DNA of 64,000 bases from the NCBI GenBank assembly GCA_963732845.1, contig CAVTBE010000010.1, positions 1-64,000 of the forward strand, in the 5' to 3' direction. This stretch comes from CAVSRC01 sp963732845 (GTDB lineage: Bacteria; Pseudomonadota; Alphaproteobacteria; Rhizobiales; Kaistiaceae). Shown piece by piece: positions 47,423 through 56,479 of the stretch (within the stretch, counting starts at the first letter, position 1; each line of letters starts with the position of its first letter). Under the pieces are notes generated by a model. That model was not told where the DNA came from. It was given only the letters and a program-made list of their open reading frames with translations, and made no database searches. Position numbers and translations under genes: made by a program.

Positions 47423-48052
47423 TCAGTCTCCGAGCCGATGGTGAACAAGCCAGACCGAAGACGAAACATCCTCCGGATTTTCGTACCAAACGGTCATGTT
47501 GGACTCGTGGCGTCTGGACAGCGGAACGCGACGATGTTCGACAAATCCGATCCTGCGGTAGAATTCGAGCGCAGGATTGTCCGAACGAACTCGAACACCG
47601 ATCGTTGCCATACGCAGTTGTCCTTTGGCCCAGGCGATCAGCGACTTCAGGGCCCGGCCCATGGCGCCTTTCGGCAATTCCCGCCCGCGCACGATCGCAT
47701 CGGCTTCGGCATAGCTTCTGTCCCAGTCGATGAAAGCGATGCCCATGTATCCAACCGTTGTGCCGCTATCGTCGTCAATCATGAACAAGATGCGGTCGTC
47801 GCTCGGCCCGACCACATTTGCCAACCATGATGCAGTCTGCGCTTCTGTGGCGACAAATTCCGTCAGGAACGCCGTCACGTATCGATTGCGCCATTCGGTC
47901 AGACAGCGCACGTCGTCCTCGCTCTGGGCCTCAAGGCCCGTCGCCACCGGACGCAGCCGTAACCCGGCATCGGGCACAAGCTGAAGCTGCGGGCCCGGGC
48001 GGCCGGCCGCGGCTTTCAGCGCCACAAGCAGGTCCCTGGGGCTAGCCCCCAT
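47423..48052 (-). CDS. GNAT-family N-acetyltransferase
   Basis: 209 residues. A RimJ/PseH-like GNAT fold: RNRYVTAFLTEFVATEAQT, VGYMGIAFIDWDRSYAEAD, GRALKSLIAWAKGQ (acetyl-CoA loop), and NPALEFYRRIGFVEHRR. Following an aminotransferase gene, it most likely acylates the amino group that enzyme installs on the sugar. ATG 48052 overlaps the aminotransferase end by 11 nt; the frame's longer upstream part is shadow. Confidence 0.8.
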   Translation of the reverse strand: MGASPRDLLVALKAAAGRPGPQLQLVPDAGLRLRPVATGLEAQSEDDVRCLTEWRNRYVTAFLTEFVATEAQTASWLANVVGPSDDRILFMIDDDSGTTVGYMGIAFIDWDRSYAEADAIVRGRELPKGAMGRALKSLIAWAKGQLRMATIGVRVRSDNPALEFYRRIGFVEHRRVPLSRRHESNMTVWYENPEDVSSSVWLVHHRLGD

Positions 48053-49241
48053 GAGCGTTGCCTTCAAAGAAGCCTCCGATCTCCGCACATATGCGATCCA
48101 CCGTGGCAAGGGCCATCTTGGAGTGCAGCGGCAGCGACAACACCTCGCGGCCGACACGCTCCGTCACGCTCAAGTCGCCGCGCGGTACATCGTTCAAGAG
48201 TGTGAACCAATGGCCCGGCTGCCAATGGATTCCGGTGTCGATCCCCTTTGACATCAAATGGTCGCGCAGCGGCTGGCGTTTTTCGGCGGGGACGCGAATG
48301 TAGTAGAGGAACGGCGTCACCGTCTCGAAGGTCGACTCGGGAACTCGTATGTCCGGAATCACGCCGAGCAGCCTGTTGTAGCGCTTGCAGGCGTCCTGCC
48401 GTGAGGCCGTGATCGCGTCCATCTTGGCCAGTTGCTGCAGGCCGATCGCGGCATGAAGATTGGCCATGTGGTAGCGATAGCCGAGACGCGAGACGTCATA
48501 GGTCCAGGCGCGCTGGTTGCGGTACATGACGTCTGCCGGCTGTCCCATGCCGACCAATCGCATCGCGTGCAGGGCTTTCACATCCTCATCGGTCGTCACG
48601 ACCAACGCACCGCCATCGATGCAGGTGATCGTCTTCACCGGATCGAAACTGAACATCGAGATATCGGAGAAACTTCCGACCTTGCGTCCCTTGTAATAGG
48701 ACCCGAACGCATGGGCGGCGTCGTGGATCACGCGCAGCGAACGCCGCCGGGCGAGGTCGGCAATTGCGTCGTGATCGGCAAGGCAGCAATCGTAGTCCAT
48801 CGGGATGATGGCCCTTGTGCGTGGAGAGACGAGAGCCTCCGCCTTGTCCACATCGATGCACAGCGTGTCATCGCGAATATCGCACAGGACGGGTGTCGCT
48901 CCCGTCGCCAGGATGGCCTGGAAGTCGGCGATGTTGTTGAAGGACGGCGTAATCACCTCGTCGCCGGGACCGCAGCCGATCAGCATCACTGCCAGGTGCA
49001 GCGCCGAGTGGCCGGTGTTGACGGCAACGACACGCCTCTTCTCAAGCTCCAGAAAGGTGCCTAAGGCCTCCTCGAACCGGCCGACCGAAACGCCCATGCC
49101 GAGCCAGCCGGCACGCAGCGACCGAGCGGCGCTTTCTATCTCGTCGCCCTCGATCAGTGGCTTGAAAACCGGCACGAATTCCGCTTCCGCGCTCACCGCC
49201 GGCGAGGGGGTGAGGGTGGCCGGTCCTGCCGAACTCGACAC
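48042..49241 (-). CDS. DegT/DnrJ/EryC1/StrS sugar aminotransferase
   Basis: PLP enzyme of 399 residues. NTGHSALHLAVMLIGCGPGDEV is the N-terminal cofactor region, HDAAHAFGS carries the PLP-ring Asp, and MFSFDPVKTITCIDGG the Schiff-base lysine. Related enzymes aminate 4-keto or 3-keto sugars, or in the RfbH branch dehydrate C-3. The following GNAT gene favours amination. It lies 18 nt behind the C-methyltransferase gene. Confidence 0.88.
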   Translation of the reverse strand: MSSSAGPATLTPSPAVSAEAEFVPVFKPLIEGDEIESAARSLRAGWLGMGVSVGRFEEALGTFLELEKRRVVAVNTGHSALHLAVMLIGCGPGDEVITPSFNNIADFQAILATGATPVLCDIRDDTLCIDVDKAEALVSPRTRAIIPMDYDCCLADHDAIADLARRRSLRVIHDAAHAFGSYYKGRKVGSFSDISMFSFDPVKTITCIDGGALVVTTDEDVKALHAMRLVGMGQPADVMYRNQRAWTYDVSRLGYRYHMANLHAAIGLQQLAKMDAITASRQDACKRYNRLLGVIPDIRVPESTFETVTPFLYYIRVPAEKRQPLRDHLMSKGIDTGIHWQPGHWFTLLNDVPRGDLSVTERVGREVLSLPLHSKMALATVDRICAEIGGFFEGNAHGG

Positions 49242-49259
49242 CGTCGCCCATGACCCTCC

Positions 49260-50489
49260 TCACTCCACCTTCAGCATCGGGACCGCGGTCACCAGGCGAC
49301 CATGCCATTCTCGACTGTAGGCGAGCTGGCCGGCGATTTCGTCCCTGAGGTTCCAGGGCAGGATCAGGATGTAGTCGGGTTGCTCCTGCCTGAGCCTCTG
49401 CTCGGCCACGATGGGGATGTGGCTGCCGGGCATGAACTTGCCCTGCTTGGCGGCGGCGGCATCACAGACGAAGGCCACGAGGTCCGGCTTCACCCCGGCA
49501 TAGTTGAGGAGCGTATTGCCCTTGGCGGCGGCGCCGTAGGCGGCAACCTTCCGGCCGGCGCGCTTCTGCTCGAGCAGGAAGGTCAGAAGGTCGTCCTTGA
49601 CCCGGTCGGCGCGCGCCTGGAAGCCCGTATAGGTGGCGAGCGAACGAAGGCCGCGCTCGGCCTCATCCTCCAACAGCCTTGCGACGGCGGACGAGACCGG
49701 ACGCCGATCTTCGCTATGGCAGCCGTAGATGCGCAGGCTGCCGCCATGTGTCGACAGTTCCTCTACGTCGAAGACGCGCAGGCCGGCGGCCTCGAAGAGG
49801 CGTTGCGTCGTGTAGAGCGACAGATAGGAAAAATGCTCGTGATAGACCGTGTCGAACTGGGTTCCCTCGATGAGCCGCATGACGTGGGGAAATTCCAGCG
49901 TGATGGTGCCATGCGGCTTCAATGCAGCCGTCAGCCCAAGCGTGAAGTCGTTGATGTCGGGCACATGGGCGTAGACGTTGTTGCCGATAATGAGATCGGC
50001 CTGCCTGCCTTCAGCCGCCAGTTGCTCGCCGAGCCCTCTGCCGAAGAACTCCCGGCGGACGGGAATGCCGAGGCGCTCGGCGGCGGCCGCCGTGCTCGCC
50101 GTCGGCTCGATGCCAAGGCAGGGGATACCGGCGGCGACGAAATTCCGCAGCAGATAGCCGTCGTTGCAGGCAACCTCGATGACCAGGCTGTCGGGCCCGA
50201 GTTGCATCTGCCGAATGGCCGCCTCGGCATAGCGCGCGGCATGGGCGAGCCAGCCGGCCGAGGTGCTGGAGAAATAGGCGTAGTCCGGGCTGAAGAGCTC
50301 ACCTGCCGCAGCGTAATCTTCGGTCTGAAGAAGCCAGCATCGGTCGCAGACCCTGACCTTCAGCGGGTAGTACTTCTCCGGCCGCTTCAGGTCGGCGGCC
50401 GTCAGATAGGCATTAGACGGTGGCGCAAAGCCGAGATCGAGAAAGGTGTGGCTCAGGGGGGCGCCGCAATGGCGGCACGTCATGGTCAC
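49260..50489 (-). CDS. sugar C-methyltransferase (class I SAM, NovU/TylC3-like)
   Basis: 409 residues in the usual three parts: an N-terminal zinc-binding domain (CRHCGAPL, CDRCWLLQ), a SAM-binding core (VIEVACNDGYLLRNF), and a C-terminal domain with HGGSLRIYGC and GAAAKGNTLLNYAGV. Such enzymes methylate the C-3 of NDP-4-keto-6-deoxysugars to make branched sugars. The C-terminal domain shares a 63-bp perfect repeat with the remnant at 45931. The start overlaps the epimerase stop by 4 nt. Confidence 0.88.
   Translation of the reverse strand: MTMTCRHCGAPLSHTFLDLGFAPPSNAYLTAADLKRPEKYYPLKVRVCDRCWLLQTEDYAAAGELFSPDYAYFSSTSAGWLAHAARYAEAAIRQMQLGPDSLVIEVACNDGYLLRNFVAAGIPCLGIEPTASTAAAAERLGIPVRREFFGRGLGEQLAAEGRQADLIIGNNVYAHVPDINDFTLGLTAALKPHGTITLEFPHVMRLIEGTQFDTVYHEHFSYLSLYTTQRLFEAAGLRVFDVEELSTHGGSLRIYGCHSEDRRPVSSAVARLLEDEAERGLRSLATYTGFQARADRVKDDLLTFLLEQKRAGRKVAAYGAAAKGNTLLNYAGVKPDLVAFVCDAAAAKQGKFMPGSHIPIVAEQRLRQEQPDYILILPWNLRDEIAGQLAYSREWHGRLVTAVPMLKVE
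49414..49476. repeat. 63-bp perfect direct repeat, copy 2
   Basis: Matches 46085-46147 base for base, inside the C-terminal domain of the C-methyltransferase gene. Confidence 0.9.
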
Positions 50490-51046
50490 GGGGCCACCCC
50501 GGCAAATCCCTGGCCGATCGCCGGCAGTCCGGCGTCCCTGGCGGACCTTTCGGTGATCGGCAGCGGCCAGGCGATCGCCAGCCTTGGGTCGGTTGCATCA
50601 AGCCCGGCTTCGGCGTCGGCGGCATAGGGAGCCGAATGGCAATAGAGAAGCTCCGCATCGTCGGTCAGCGCCTGAAAGCCGTGGGCGAAGCCTTCCGGAA
50701 TGAGCAGCGCATATCCGTTGTCGGCAGAGAGAGGCTCGGCGTGCCACTGGAGGCAGGTCTTCGAGCCGGCACGCACATCAACGGCGACGTCCCAGACCGC
50801 GCCGCGGATGCAGCTCACCAGCTTCATTTCGGCGTGCGGCGGAAGCTGGAAGTGCATGCCGCGCACCGTGCCGCGGCGGGCCGTCGCGGTATGATTGACC
50901 TGAGCGATCGGCTTCACCCAGCCCGCGGGGCGCAGTTCGTCGGCACAGAAGAGACGCGCGAGAAAACCGCGGGTATCACCGAGACGCTGTCGCGCGATGC
51001 GCTTCAGACCCGCCAGCGGCAGGTCGGTGATGACAAACCGGCTCAC
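50486..51046 (-). CDS. dTDP-4-dehydrorhamnose 3,5-epimerase family protein
   Basis: Cupin epimerase of 186 residues: NHTATARRGTVRGMHFQLPP with the catalytic His, then VDVRAGSKTCLQWH and LLIPEGFAHGFQAL. Here it probably epimerises a CDP-4-keto-6-deoxysugar, since rfbF/rfbG precede it. It starts with GTG at 51046, overlapping the rfbG stop as GTGA; the frame runs further 5' without similarity. Confidence 0.88.
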   Translation of the reverse strand: MSRFVITDLPLAGLKRIARQRLGDTRGFLARLFCADELRPAGWVKPIAQVNHTATARRGTVRGMHFQLPPHAEMKLVSCIRGAVWDVAVDVRAGSKTCLQWHAEPLSADNGYALLIPEGFAHGFQALTDDAELLYCHSAPYAADAEAGLDATDPRLAIAWPLPITERSARDAGLPAIGQGFAGVAP

Positions 51047-52128
51047 CGCGCAGCCTCGTATGCGGTGATGTCGGCAGCACACAACATTGCGGCATCGGCC
51101 CCGTCATGCTGTGCGCGATACCAGTTCATCGTCTTCTCGACCGCTGTCGCCAGATCCCATCTCGGCCGGAAGCCGAGGACGCTGCGTGCCTTGGCAATCT
51201 CAAGGGCCAGCAATCCCGCTTCGTGCGGTCCTTCCTCTTCCAGGCTGTAGCGCACTTCGCCGCCACCGGAAGCGCCGCGCATCATCTCCACCAGTTCGCG
51301 CACCGGCACAACGGTGCCGCTCTCGGGCCCGAAATTGTAGGCCCCTGCCCTTTCAGGCTCCTGCCACAGCGTCTCGACCAGGGCGAGATAGCCCGCCAAC
51401 GGCTCAAGCACGTGCTGCCAGGGACGCACGGCCCCGGGGCGGCGGACGTCCAGCGCTCGGCCAGCCTGCCAGGCGCGCACCGCGTCAGGCACCAGACGAT
51501 CTTCCGACCAGTCGCCACCGCCAATGACATTTCCGGCGCGCGCGGTGGCGACGGCTGCGGGCTGCGCGGACAGGAAGGAGTCGCGATAGCTGGCGATGGC
51601 GATCTCGCTGGCCGCCTTGCTGGCGCTGTAGGGGTCCCACCCGCCCAGTGCATCGTCTTCGCGATAGGGCCACGGTCGGTCATTGTTGCGGTAGACCTTG
51701 TCGGTCGTCACCATCACCGCTACGCGCAGAAAGCCGAGGCCGCGCAGGGCCTCGAGCAGGTGAACGGTGCCCATGAAATTGGTCGCGAAAGTCTCCTGAG
51801 GCTGCCGGTAGCTGGCGCGGACAAGCGGCTGCGCCGCCAGATGAAAGACGATCTCCGGCTGCGCGGCGCGCACCAGGTCGGCGAGAGCGGCGGCATCGCG
51901 GATGTCGCAGAAATGGCTTCGGCAAAGCGCCTCGACGCCGGCCAGGGTGTAGAGATTCGGCGCGTAGGCCGGCGGCAGGCTGATGCCGGTCACCACAGCA
52001 CCAAGCCGATTCAGCCAGAGGACGAGCCAGGATCCCTTGAAGCCCGTGTGGCCGGTAAGAAGCACCCGCCGACCGCGCCAGAAGTCGGCGTCGGGCCGCA
52101 TGGCGTCGCTCACTCCCAGGTCTTCCAC
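51043..52128 (-). CDS. rfbG: CDP-glucose 4,6-dehydratase
   Basis: Extended SDR of 361 residues: LLTGHTGFKGSWLVLWL is the RfbG-specific N-terminal motif, TTDKVYRN and YSASKAASE the active site. It makes CDP-4-keto-6-deoxyglucose from the RfbF product. ATG 52128 overlaps rfbF by 19 nt; ATG 52101 (MRPDADFW) is also possible. Confidence 0.94.
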   Translation of the reverse strand: MEDLGVSDAMRPDADFWRGRRVLLTGHTGFKGSWLVLWLNRLGAVVTGISLPPAYAPNLYTLAGVEALCRSHFCDIRDAAALADLVRAAQPEIVFHLAAQPLVRASYRQPQETFATNFMGTVHLLEALRGLGFLRVAVMVTTDKVYRNNDRPWPYREDDALGGWDPYSASKAASEIAIASYRDSFLSAQPAAVATARAGNVIGGGDWSEDRLVPDAVRAWQAGRALDVRRPGAVRPWQHVLEPLAGYLALVETLWQEPERAGAYNFGPESGTVVPVRELVEMMRGASGGGEVRYSLEEEGPHEAGLLALEIAKARSVLGFRPRWDLATAVEKTMNWYRAQHDGADAAMLCAADITAYEAAR

Positions 52129-52883
52129 GGCGCCCTGCCGCTGGCCCAGAGCTCTTCCAGCATGTTCTTGTCGCGCAGCGTATCCATCGGATGCCAGAAG
52201 CCGCGATGCTCAAAGGCCATCAGTTCGCCGGTTGCGGCGAGCTGCGTCAGCGGCTCCCGCTCCCAGCTCGTGGTATCGCCCTGGATCAGGTCGAGACATT
52301 TCGGAGAGAGCACAAAAAATCCGCCATTGATCAATCCGCCGTCTCCGCGCGGCTTTTCGGCGAAGCCCGTAACCCGATCGCCGTCGCGCTCCAACGCGCC
52401 GTAGCGACCCGGCGGCAACACGGCGGTTATGGTGGCGAGCTTGCCGTGGCCCAGGTGGAAGTCAATCGAGGCACGAATATCGAGGTTGGTGACGCCATCG
52501 CCATAGGTGAAGCAGAACGCCTTCTCGTCCGCGAGATATCCCGCCACGCGCTTCAGTCGACCGCCGGTGAGCGTCTCTTCACCGGTATCCACGAGGGCCA
52601 CCCGCCACGGCTCGGCATGTTTCCGATGCACGACCATGCTGTTGTCGGTCATGTCGAAGGTCACATCGGACATGTGCAGGAAATAATTGGCGAAGTACTC
52701 CTTGATGACATAGCCGCGATAGCCGCAGCAAATCACGAAGTCATTGATGCCGTTCCCTGAATAGATCTTCAATATATGCCACAAGATCGGCTTGCCACCA
52801 ATCTCGATCATCGGTTTCGGCTTGAGATGCGTTTCCTCGGAGAGGCGCGTACCGAAGCCACCAGCGAGTATAACCGCCTTCAT
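52110..52883 (-). CDS. rfbF: glucose-1-phosphate cytidylyltransferase
   Basis: NTP-transferase of 257 residues: MKAVILAGGFGTRLSEET, then KPKPMIEIGGKPILWHI and FTYGDGV for metal binding. It activates glucose-1-phosphate as CDP-glucose, the first committed step of the deoxysugar module. ATG 52883 begins the family motif. First gene of the minus-strand run; the 267 bp upstream contain no gene I can support and should hold its promoter. Confidence 0.95.
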   Translation of the reverse strand: MKAVILAGGFGTRLSEETHLKPKPMIEIGGKPILWHILKIYSGNGINDFVICCGYRGYVIKEYFANYFLHMSDVTFDMTDNSMVVHRKHAEPWRVALVDTGEETLTGGRLKRVAGYLADEKAFCFTYGDGVTNLDIRASIDFHLGHGKLATITAVLPPGRYGALERDGDRVTGFAEKPRGDGGLINGGFFVLSPKCLDLIQGDTTSWEREPLTQLAATGELMAFEHRGFWHPMDTLRDKNMLEELWASGRAPWKTWE

Positions 52884-53150
52884 CCGTCTTGTTGTCTCCA
52901 TCTGGTGCGCCGGGAGACAAGCCGTACCTGGTCAGAACAGCCGTCACGACTATTGGTAGAATGGTTTTACGCTGGCATTTGCCAACATGCTAGCCGGCCC
53001 GGCTCTCTCGATTCGGTCCGCCCGGCAAAGGGTTCGTGCAGCCGTTTGCCGTCTGCTGCGATTCAGCCGACGATCAGGCAGGGGCGGCGTCCGGTCTGGT
53101 CGCCGAAGGGGACGGGGCGGAGGGATGAAGATCGCCGCCGGCCGGGCCGG

Positions 53151-54164
53151 TCAGCGGGGCTTGTTCTCGGCCATGTCGAGAACGGTCACGCAATTGGACA
53201 GGGTGGTCGCCAGAATGTCGATCGCGCCGGTGCGCAGCGAGCCGAGGATGGCGGTCGCCTTGGAGGATTCGGCGGCGATGGCGATGGTGCGGTCGATCTG
53301 GCGCAGATCGTTGCGCGTCAGGCCGATGACCCGCCCGCCGAGCTCCGCGTTCTGCGGATTGCCGTCGCGGTCGATAAAATCGTAGCCCATCAGGTCGCCG
53401 ACGACTCCGGCGGCCTTGGCGCGCTTCAGTTCCTCCTCGGAGAACCAGCCCATGCGCGCCATGTGACTGTCGGGGCCGAGGTCGCCGACGCCGATCAGGG
53501 CAAACTGGGCGCTGCGCGCAAGGTTGAGGGTGCGGCGAACCGTCTCGTGACGCAGCAGGGTTTCGCGCAGCTGCGCGTCGGGAACGTAGGCGGGCGCGTA
53601 AAGCGTTTCCGAGGTGCCGCCGAAGCGTCGCGCCAGATTGCGGCAGATATGGTCGGCATTGCCGGCCTCACCCGCCTCCGTCGCCCCGCCGCTGCCGGCA
53701 ACGAAGGTGATCGACTGCAGCGTCCGGTGGACCTGAACGGACGCGACGCGGGCGACGTTGCGCCCCATGCCCACCGCCACGACGACGTTTTCGCGCAGGT
53801 TGGTTTCGAAGAACTGGCTGACCAGCCTGGCGACGTTGGTGCGCTGCTGGTCGATCGACTGCGAGTCCGGCGCGATCAGCGCCTGCTGCAGGCCGAAGCG
53901 CTCACACAGTCTCCTCTCGATCTCGCGCGTTTCCGAGGAATGATAGCGGACCCTGATCTCGACGATGCCGGCGTCCTGCGCCTGCTTGAGCAGGCGGTTC
54001 ACCTTCATGCGCGACAGGTTGAGGGAGCGACCGATGGAGTCCTGCGTCTCCTTGTCGACGAAGTAGCGGTTCGCGATCTCGGCGAGCAATGCATCATTGG
54101 CAGGTTCGTCGGGGGCGCCGCGTGTTGACATCAGCTCTGCGACCGCTCGTTTGTCCGATGGCAT
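53151..54164 (-). CDS. SorC/DeoR-type sugar-binding transcriptional regulator
   Basis: 337 residues. N-terminal HTH (IANRYFVDKETQDSIGRSL, MKVNRLLKQAQDAGIVEI), then the SorC effector domain with VVVAVGMGRNVARV and a C-terminal sugar-phosphate pocket. These regulators respond to phosphorylated sugars. It follows the RpiB gene on the same strand, divergent from the ABC/DhaKL operon, so it is the likely local regulator. Start ATG 54164, or ATG 54131 (MSTRG). Confidence 0.88.
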   Translation of the reverse strand: MPSDKRAVAELMSTRGAPDEPANDALLAEIANRYFVDKETQDSIGRSLNLSRMKVNRLLKQAQDAGIVEIRVRYHSSETREIERRLCERFGLQQALIAPDSQSIDQQRTNVARLVSQFFETNLRENVVVAVGMGRNVARVASVQVHRTLQSITFVAGSGGATEAGEAGNADHICRNLARRFGGTSETLYAPAYVPDAQLRETLLRHETVRRTLNLARSAQFALIGVGDLGPDSHMARMGWFSEEELKRAKAAGVVGDLMGYDFIDRDGNPQNAELGGRVIGLTRNDLRQIDRTIAIAAESSKATAILGSLRTGAIDILATTLSNCVTVLDMAENKPR

Positions 54165-54279
54165 GTCGGCGGATCGGGGGGGTTCCCAAGCCGACGTGTC
54201 AGAAGATGACCGTGCGTGCCCGCCCGGGCGATCCTTTCGCCCTTCTTCTGCGCCCGGTCAACGTGCCCCGCATATCACG

Positions 54280-54723
54280 CTATCCGTCCTGTTCGAAATC
54301 GACTATCCGCTGCACCTTCTTGGTGGAGGGGCCATCCTCGAAATGCGCGGCGAGCCAGGCATCGACGATGCTCTTGGCCAGTTCCGGCCCCACCACGCGC
54401 GCGCCAAGACACAGCACCTGGGCATTGTTGCTCTTCTGGGCGCGTTCGGCGGAGTAGGTGTCATGCGCCTGGGCGGCGCGGATACCCTTGACCTTGTTGG
54501 CACTGATCGACATGCCGATGCCGGTTCCACAGATCAGAATGCCGCGCTCGTTCTGTCCGTTGACGATCGATTTGCCGACTTCGAAGGCGATATCGGGGTA
54601 GATCACCACTTCTTCTGCCTGCACGCCGAAATCGGAAACCGGATAGCCGCGCTCCTCGAGATGCTGCTTGATCATCTGCTTGAGCTCAAAGCCCGCATCG
54701 TCGCTTCCAATTGCCAGTTTCAA
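54280..54723 (-). CDS. RpiB/LacAB-family sugar-phosphate isomerase
   Basis: 147 residues: LAIGSDDAGFELKQMI, the catalytic-Cys loop ILICGTGIGMSISANK, and AQAHDTYSAERAQKSNNAQV. RpiB relatives interconvert ribose/ribulose-5-P, allose or tetrose phosphates; with DAK-type kinases nearby a tetrulose-phosphate role is possible. The start is read as TTG 54723, because AGGGAGG lies 5 nt upstream and no ATG fits; the longer ATG frame (54753) has no ribosome site. Probably co-transcribed with the SorC gene. Confidence 0.85.
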   Translation of the reverse strand: MKLAIGSDDAGFELKQMIKQHLEERGYPVSDFGVQAEEVVIYPDIAFEVGKSIVNGQNERGILICGTGIGMSISANKVKGIRAAQAHDTYSAERAQKSNNAQVLCLGARVVGPELAKSIVDAWLAAHFEDGPSTKKVQRIVDFEQDG

Positions 54724-54969
54724 GTCTGCCTCCCTGCGGACATTCACGCGCACCGCTTAGTGTGCTTATGACCATTCTCCGTGCAAATGTCAATTGAGGA
54801 ACGATGCGCTCCCCCCATCGCCATGCCGAAGGATAGGCCGGTTTAATTCGAGATTTCGCATTTGTTGCGCCGTTTTGTGCGAAAGCCGAACACGCTTGGC
54901 TTGACGAGACGATCACAAATGATATGCTGATGTGCAAATGAACAAGAAAACGGCGAGGGAGGGCCAGTC
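54724..54969. promoter_or_regulatory. divergent control region with repeated GCAAATG motifs
   Basis: 246 bp between the isomerase gene and the ABC operon. GTGCAAATG occurs at 54781-54789 and 54932-54940, and the inverted form CATTTGTTGC near 54858-54867. A CACAAATG lies at 54914-54921. The copies flank and overlap the operon promoter, as expected for a multi-site SorC operator. Confidence 0.5.
54901..54928 (+). promoter_or_regulatory. promoter of the ABC/DhaKL operon
   Basis: TTGACG at 54901-54906 and TATGCT at 54923-54928 with a 16-bp spacer, about 40 bp before the first gene. Confidence 0.5.
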
Positions 54970-56451
54970 TTGTCGGATGCCCTGCTGGAGGTTGAAGGGC
55001 TGAAGAAATCGTTCGGCGGCATTGCCGCGTTGAGCGATGGGCGACTGCGTCTGGAGCGCGGCTCCGTGCATGCCCTGTGCGGGGGCAACGGCGCGGGCAA
55101 GTCGACCTTGCTGTCCATCGTGATGGGCATTCAGCCGCGCGATGCCGGCGTCATCCGCGTCAACGGCAAACCCGTGCAGTTCACCTCGCCCGCCGAGGCC
55201 CTGGAAGCCGGCATCTGCATCATCGAGCAGGAGCTGAGCCCGATCCCGGCGATGACGGTGGCCGAAAACATCTTCCTCGGCCGCGAGCCGCTGGGCTGGA
55301 TGGGGCGCATCAACTTCAAGCGGATGAATGCCGCGGCCGCCGAGCTTCTGGCCAGTGTCGGGTTCGACATTCCGCCCACGGCCATGATGATGAACCTGAC
55401 GCTGGCGCAGGTGCAGCTGGTCGAGATCGCCAAGGCCCTCAGCCACGATGCCGAGATCATCATCATGGACGAGCCGACCTCGGCCCTTGGCGAGCACGAA
55501 GTCGAACAGCTTTTCAAAGCCGCCCGCACGCTCAAGGCCAAGGGCAAGGGCATCATCTATGTAACGCACCGTCTGTCCGAGGTCTTCGGCCTCGCCGACA
55601 CCTACACGGTGTTCCGCGACGGCCGTTTCATCGGCAGCGGCCCGATGAGCGAGATCACGCGCGAGGGCATGATCCAGCTGATCGTGGGCCGCGCCCTCGC
55701 CGACGAGTTCGTCAAGGAGAACCGCGCCATCGGCGAGGTGACCTTCGCCGCCGACAATCTGCGCCGCGGCAACAAGGTGCGCGACGTCTCGTTCGTGGCG
55801 CATCAGGGCGAGATTCTCGCGCTCTACGGGCTGATGGGAGCCGGGCGGACGGAGATTTTCGAATGCCTGTTCGGTCTCGCCAGGGACAGCTCGGGCGAAA
55901 TCCGCCTCAATGGCAAGACCCTCAAGATCAGATCGCCGGCAGACGCCATCCGCGAGGGACTGGCGCTCGTCACCGAGGACCGCAAGGGATCCGGCCTCGT
56001 ATTGACCGAGAACGTGCGCAACAACCTGTGCCTTGCCCGGCTTGGCGAGCTTAGCTTCGGGCCGGTCATGAGCGCCCACAAGGAAGCCAGCGCCGCGCGC
56101 CGGATGATCGACATGTTTGCGATCAAGACGACCTCGGACCGGCAGGGGGTATCCGGCCTTTCCGGCGGCAACCAGCAGAAGGTGGTGCTCGGCAAATGGT
56201 TCCTGACCGAGCCCAAGGTGCTGCTGCTCGACGACCCGACGCGTGGTGTCGACGTCGGCGCCAAGCGCGAAATCTACCGCATCATGTCCGAGTTCGCGGC
56301 CCAGGGCGGCACGGTCATCCTCGTCGCCTCGGAGATCGAGGAGGTGCTGGGCATGGCCGACCGGGTCATCGTCATCCGCGATGGCAGCATCTCGGGCACC
56401 CTTGATCGGTCGGAGATGACCGCCAAGGCGCTCGTTCACCTGGCCGCCTGA
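54970..56451 (+). CDS. ribose-type sugar ABC transporter ATP-binding protein
   Basis: 493 residues with two ABC domains. The first has Walker A GGNGAGKSTLLS near residues 38-49 and IIIMDEPTSALGEHE; the second has SGGNQQKVVLGKWFL and LLLDDPTRGVDVGAKREIY, but its Walker A region (LYGLMGAGRTEIFE) is degenerate, as usual for RbsA-type proteins. It starts with TTG behind GGGAGGG. It energises uptake through the next two gene products. Confidence 0.93.
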   Translation: MSDALLEVEGLKKSFGGIAALSDGRLRLERGSVHALCGGNGAGKSTLLSIVMGIQPRDAGVIRVNGKPVQFTSPAEALEAGICIIEQELSPIPAMTVAENIFLGREPLGWMGRINFKRMNAAAAELLASVGFDIPPTAMMMNLTLAQVQLVEIAKALSHDAEIIIMDEPTSALGEHEVEQLFKAARTLKAKGKGIIYVTHRLSEVFGLADTYTVFRDGRFIGSGPMSEITREGMIQLIVGRALADEFVKENRAIGEVTFAADNLRRGNKVRDVSFVAHQGEILALYGLMGAGRTEIFECLFGLARDSSGEIRLNGKTLKIRSPADAIREGLALVTEDRKGSGLVLTENVRNNLCLARLGELSFGPVMSAHKEASAARRMIDMFAIKTTSDRQGVSGLSGGNQQKVVLGKWFLTEPKVLLLDDPTRGVDVGAKREIYRIMSEFAAQGGTVILVASEIEEVLGMADRVIVIRDGSISGTLDRSEMTAKALVHLAA

Positions 56452-56479
56452 CAAAGACTGCGCTCATAGGGGAGCAAAT

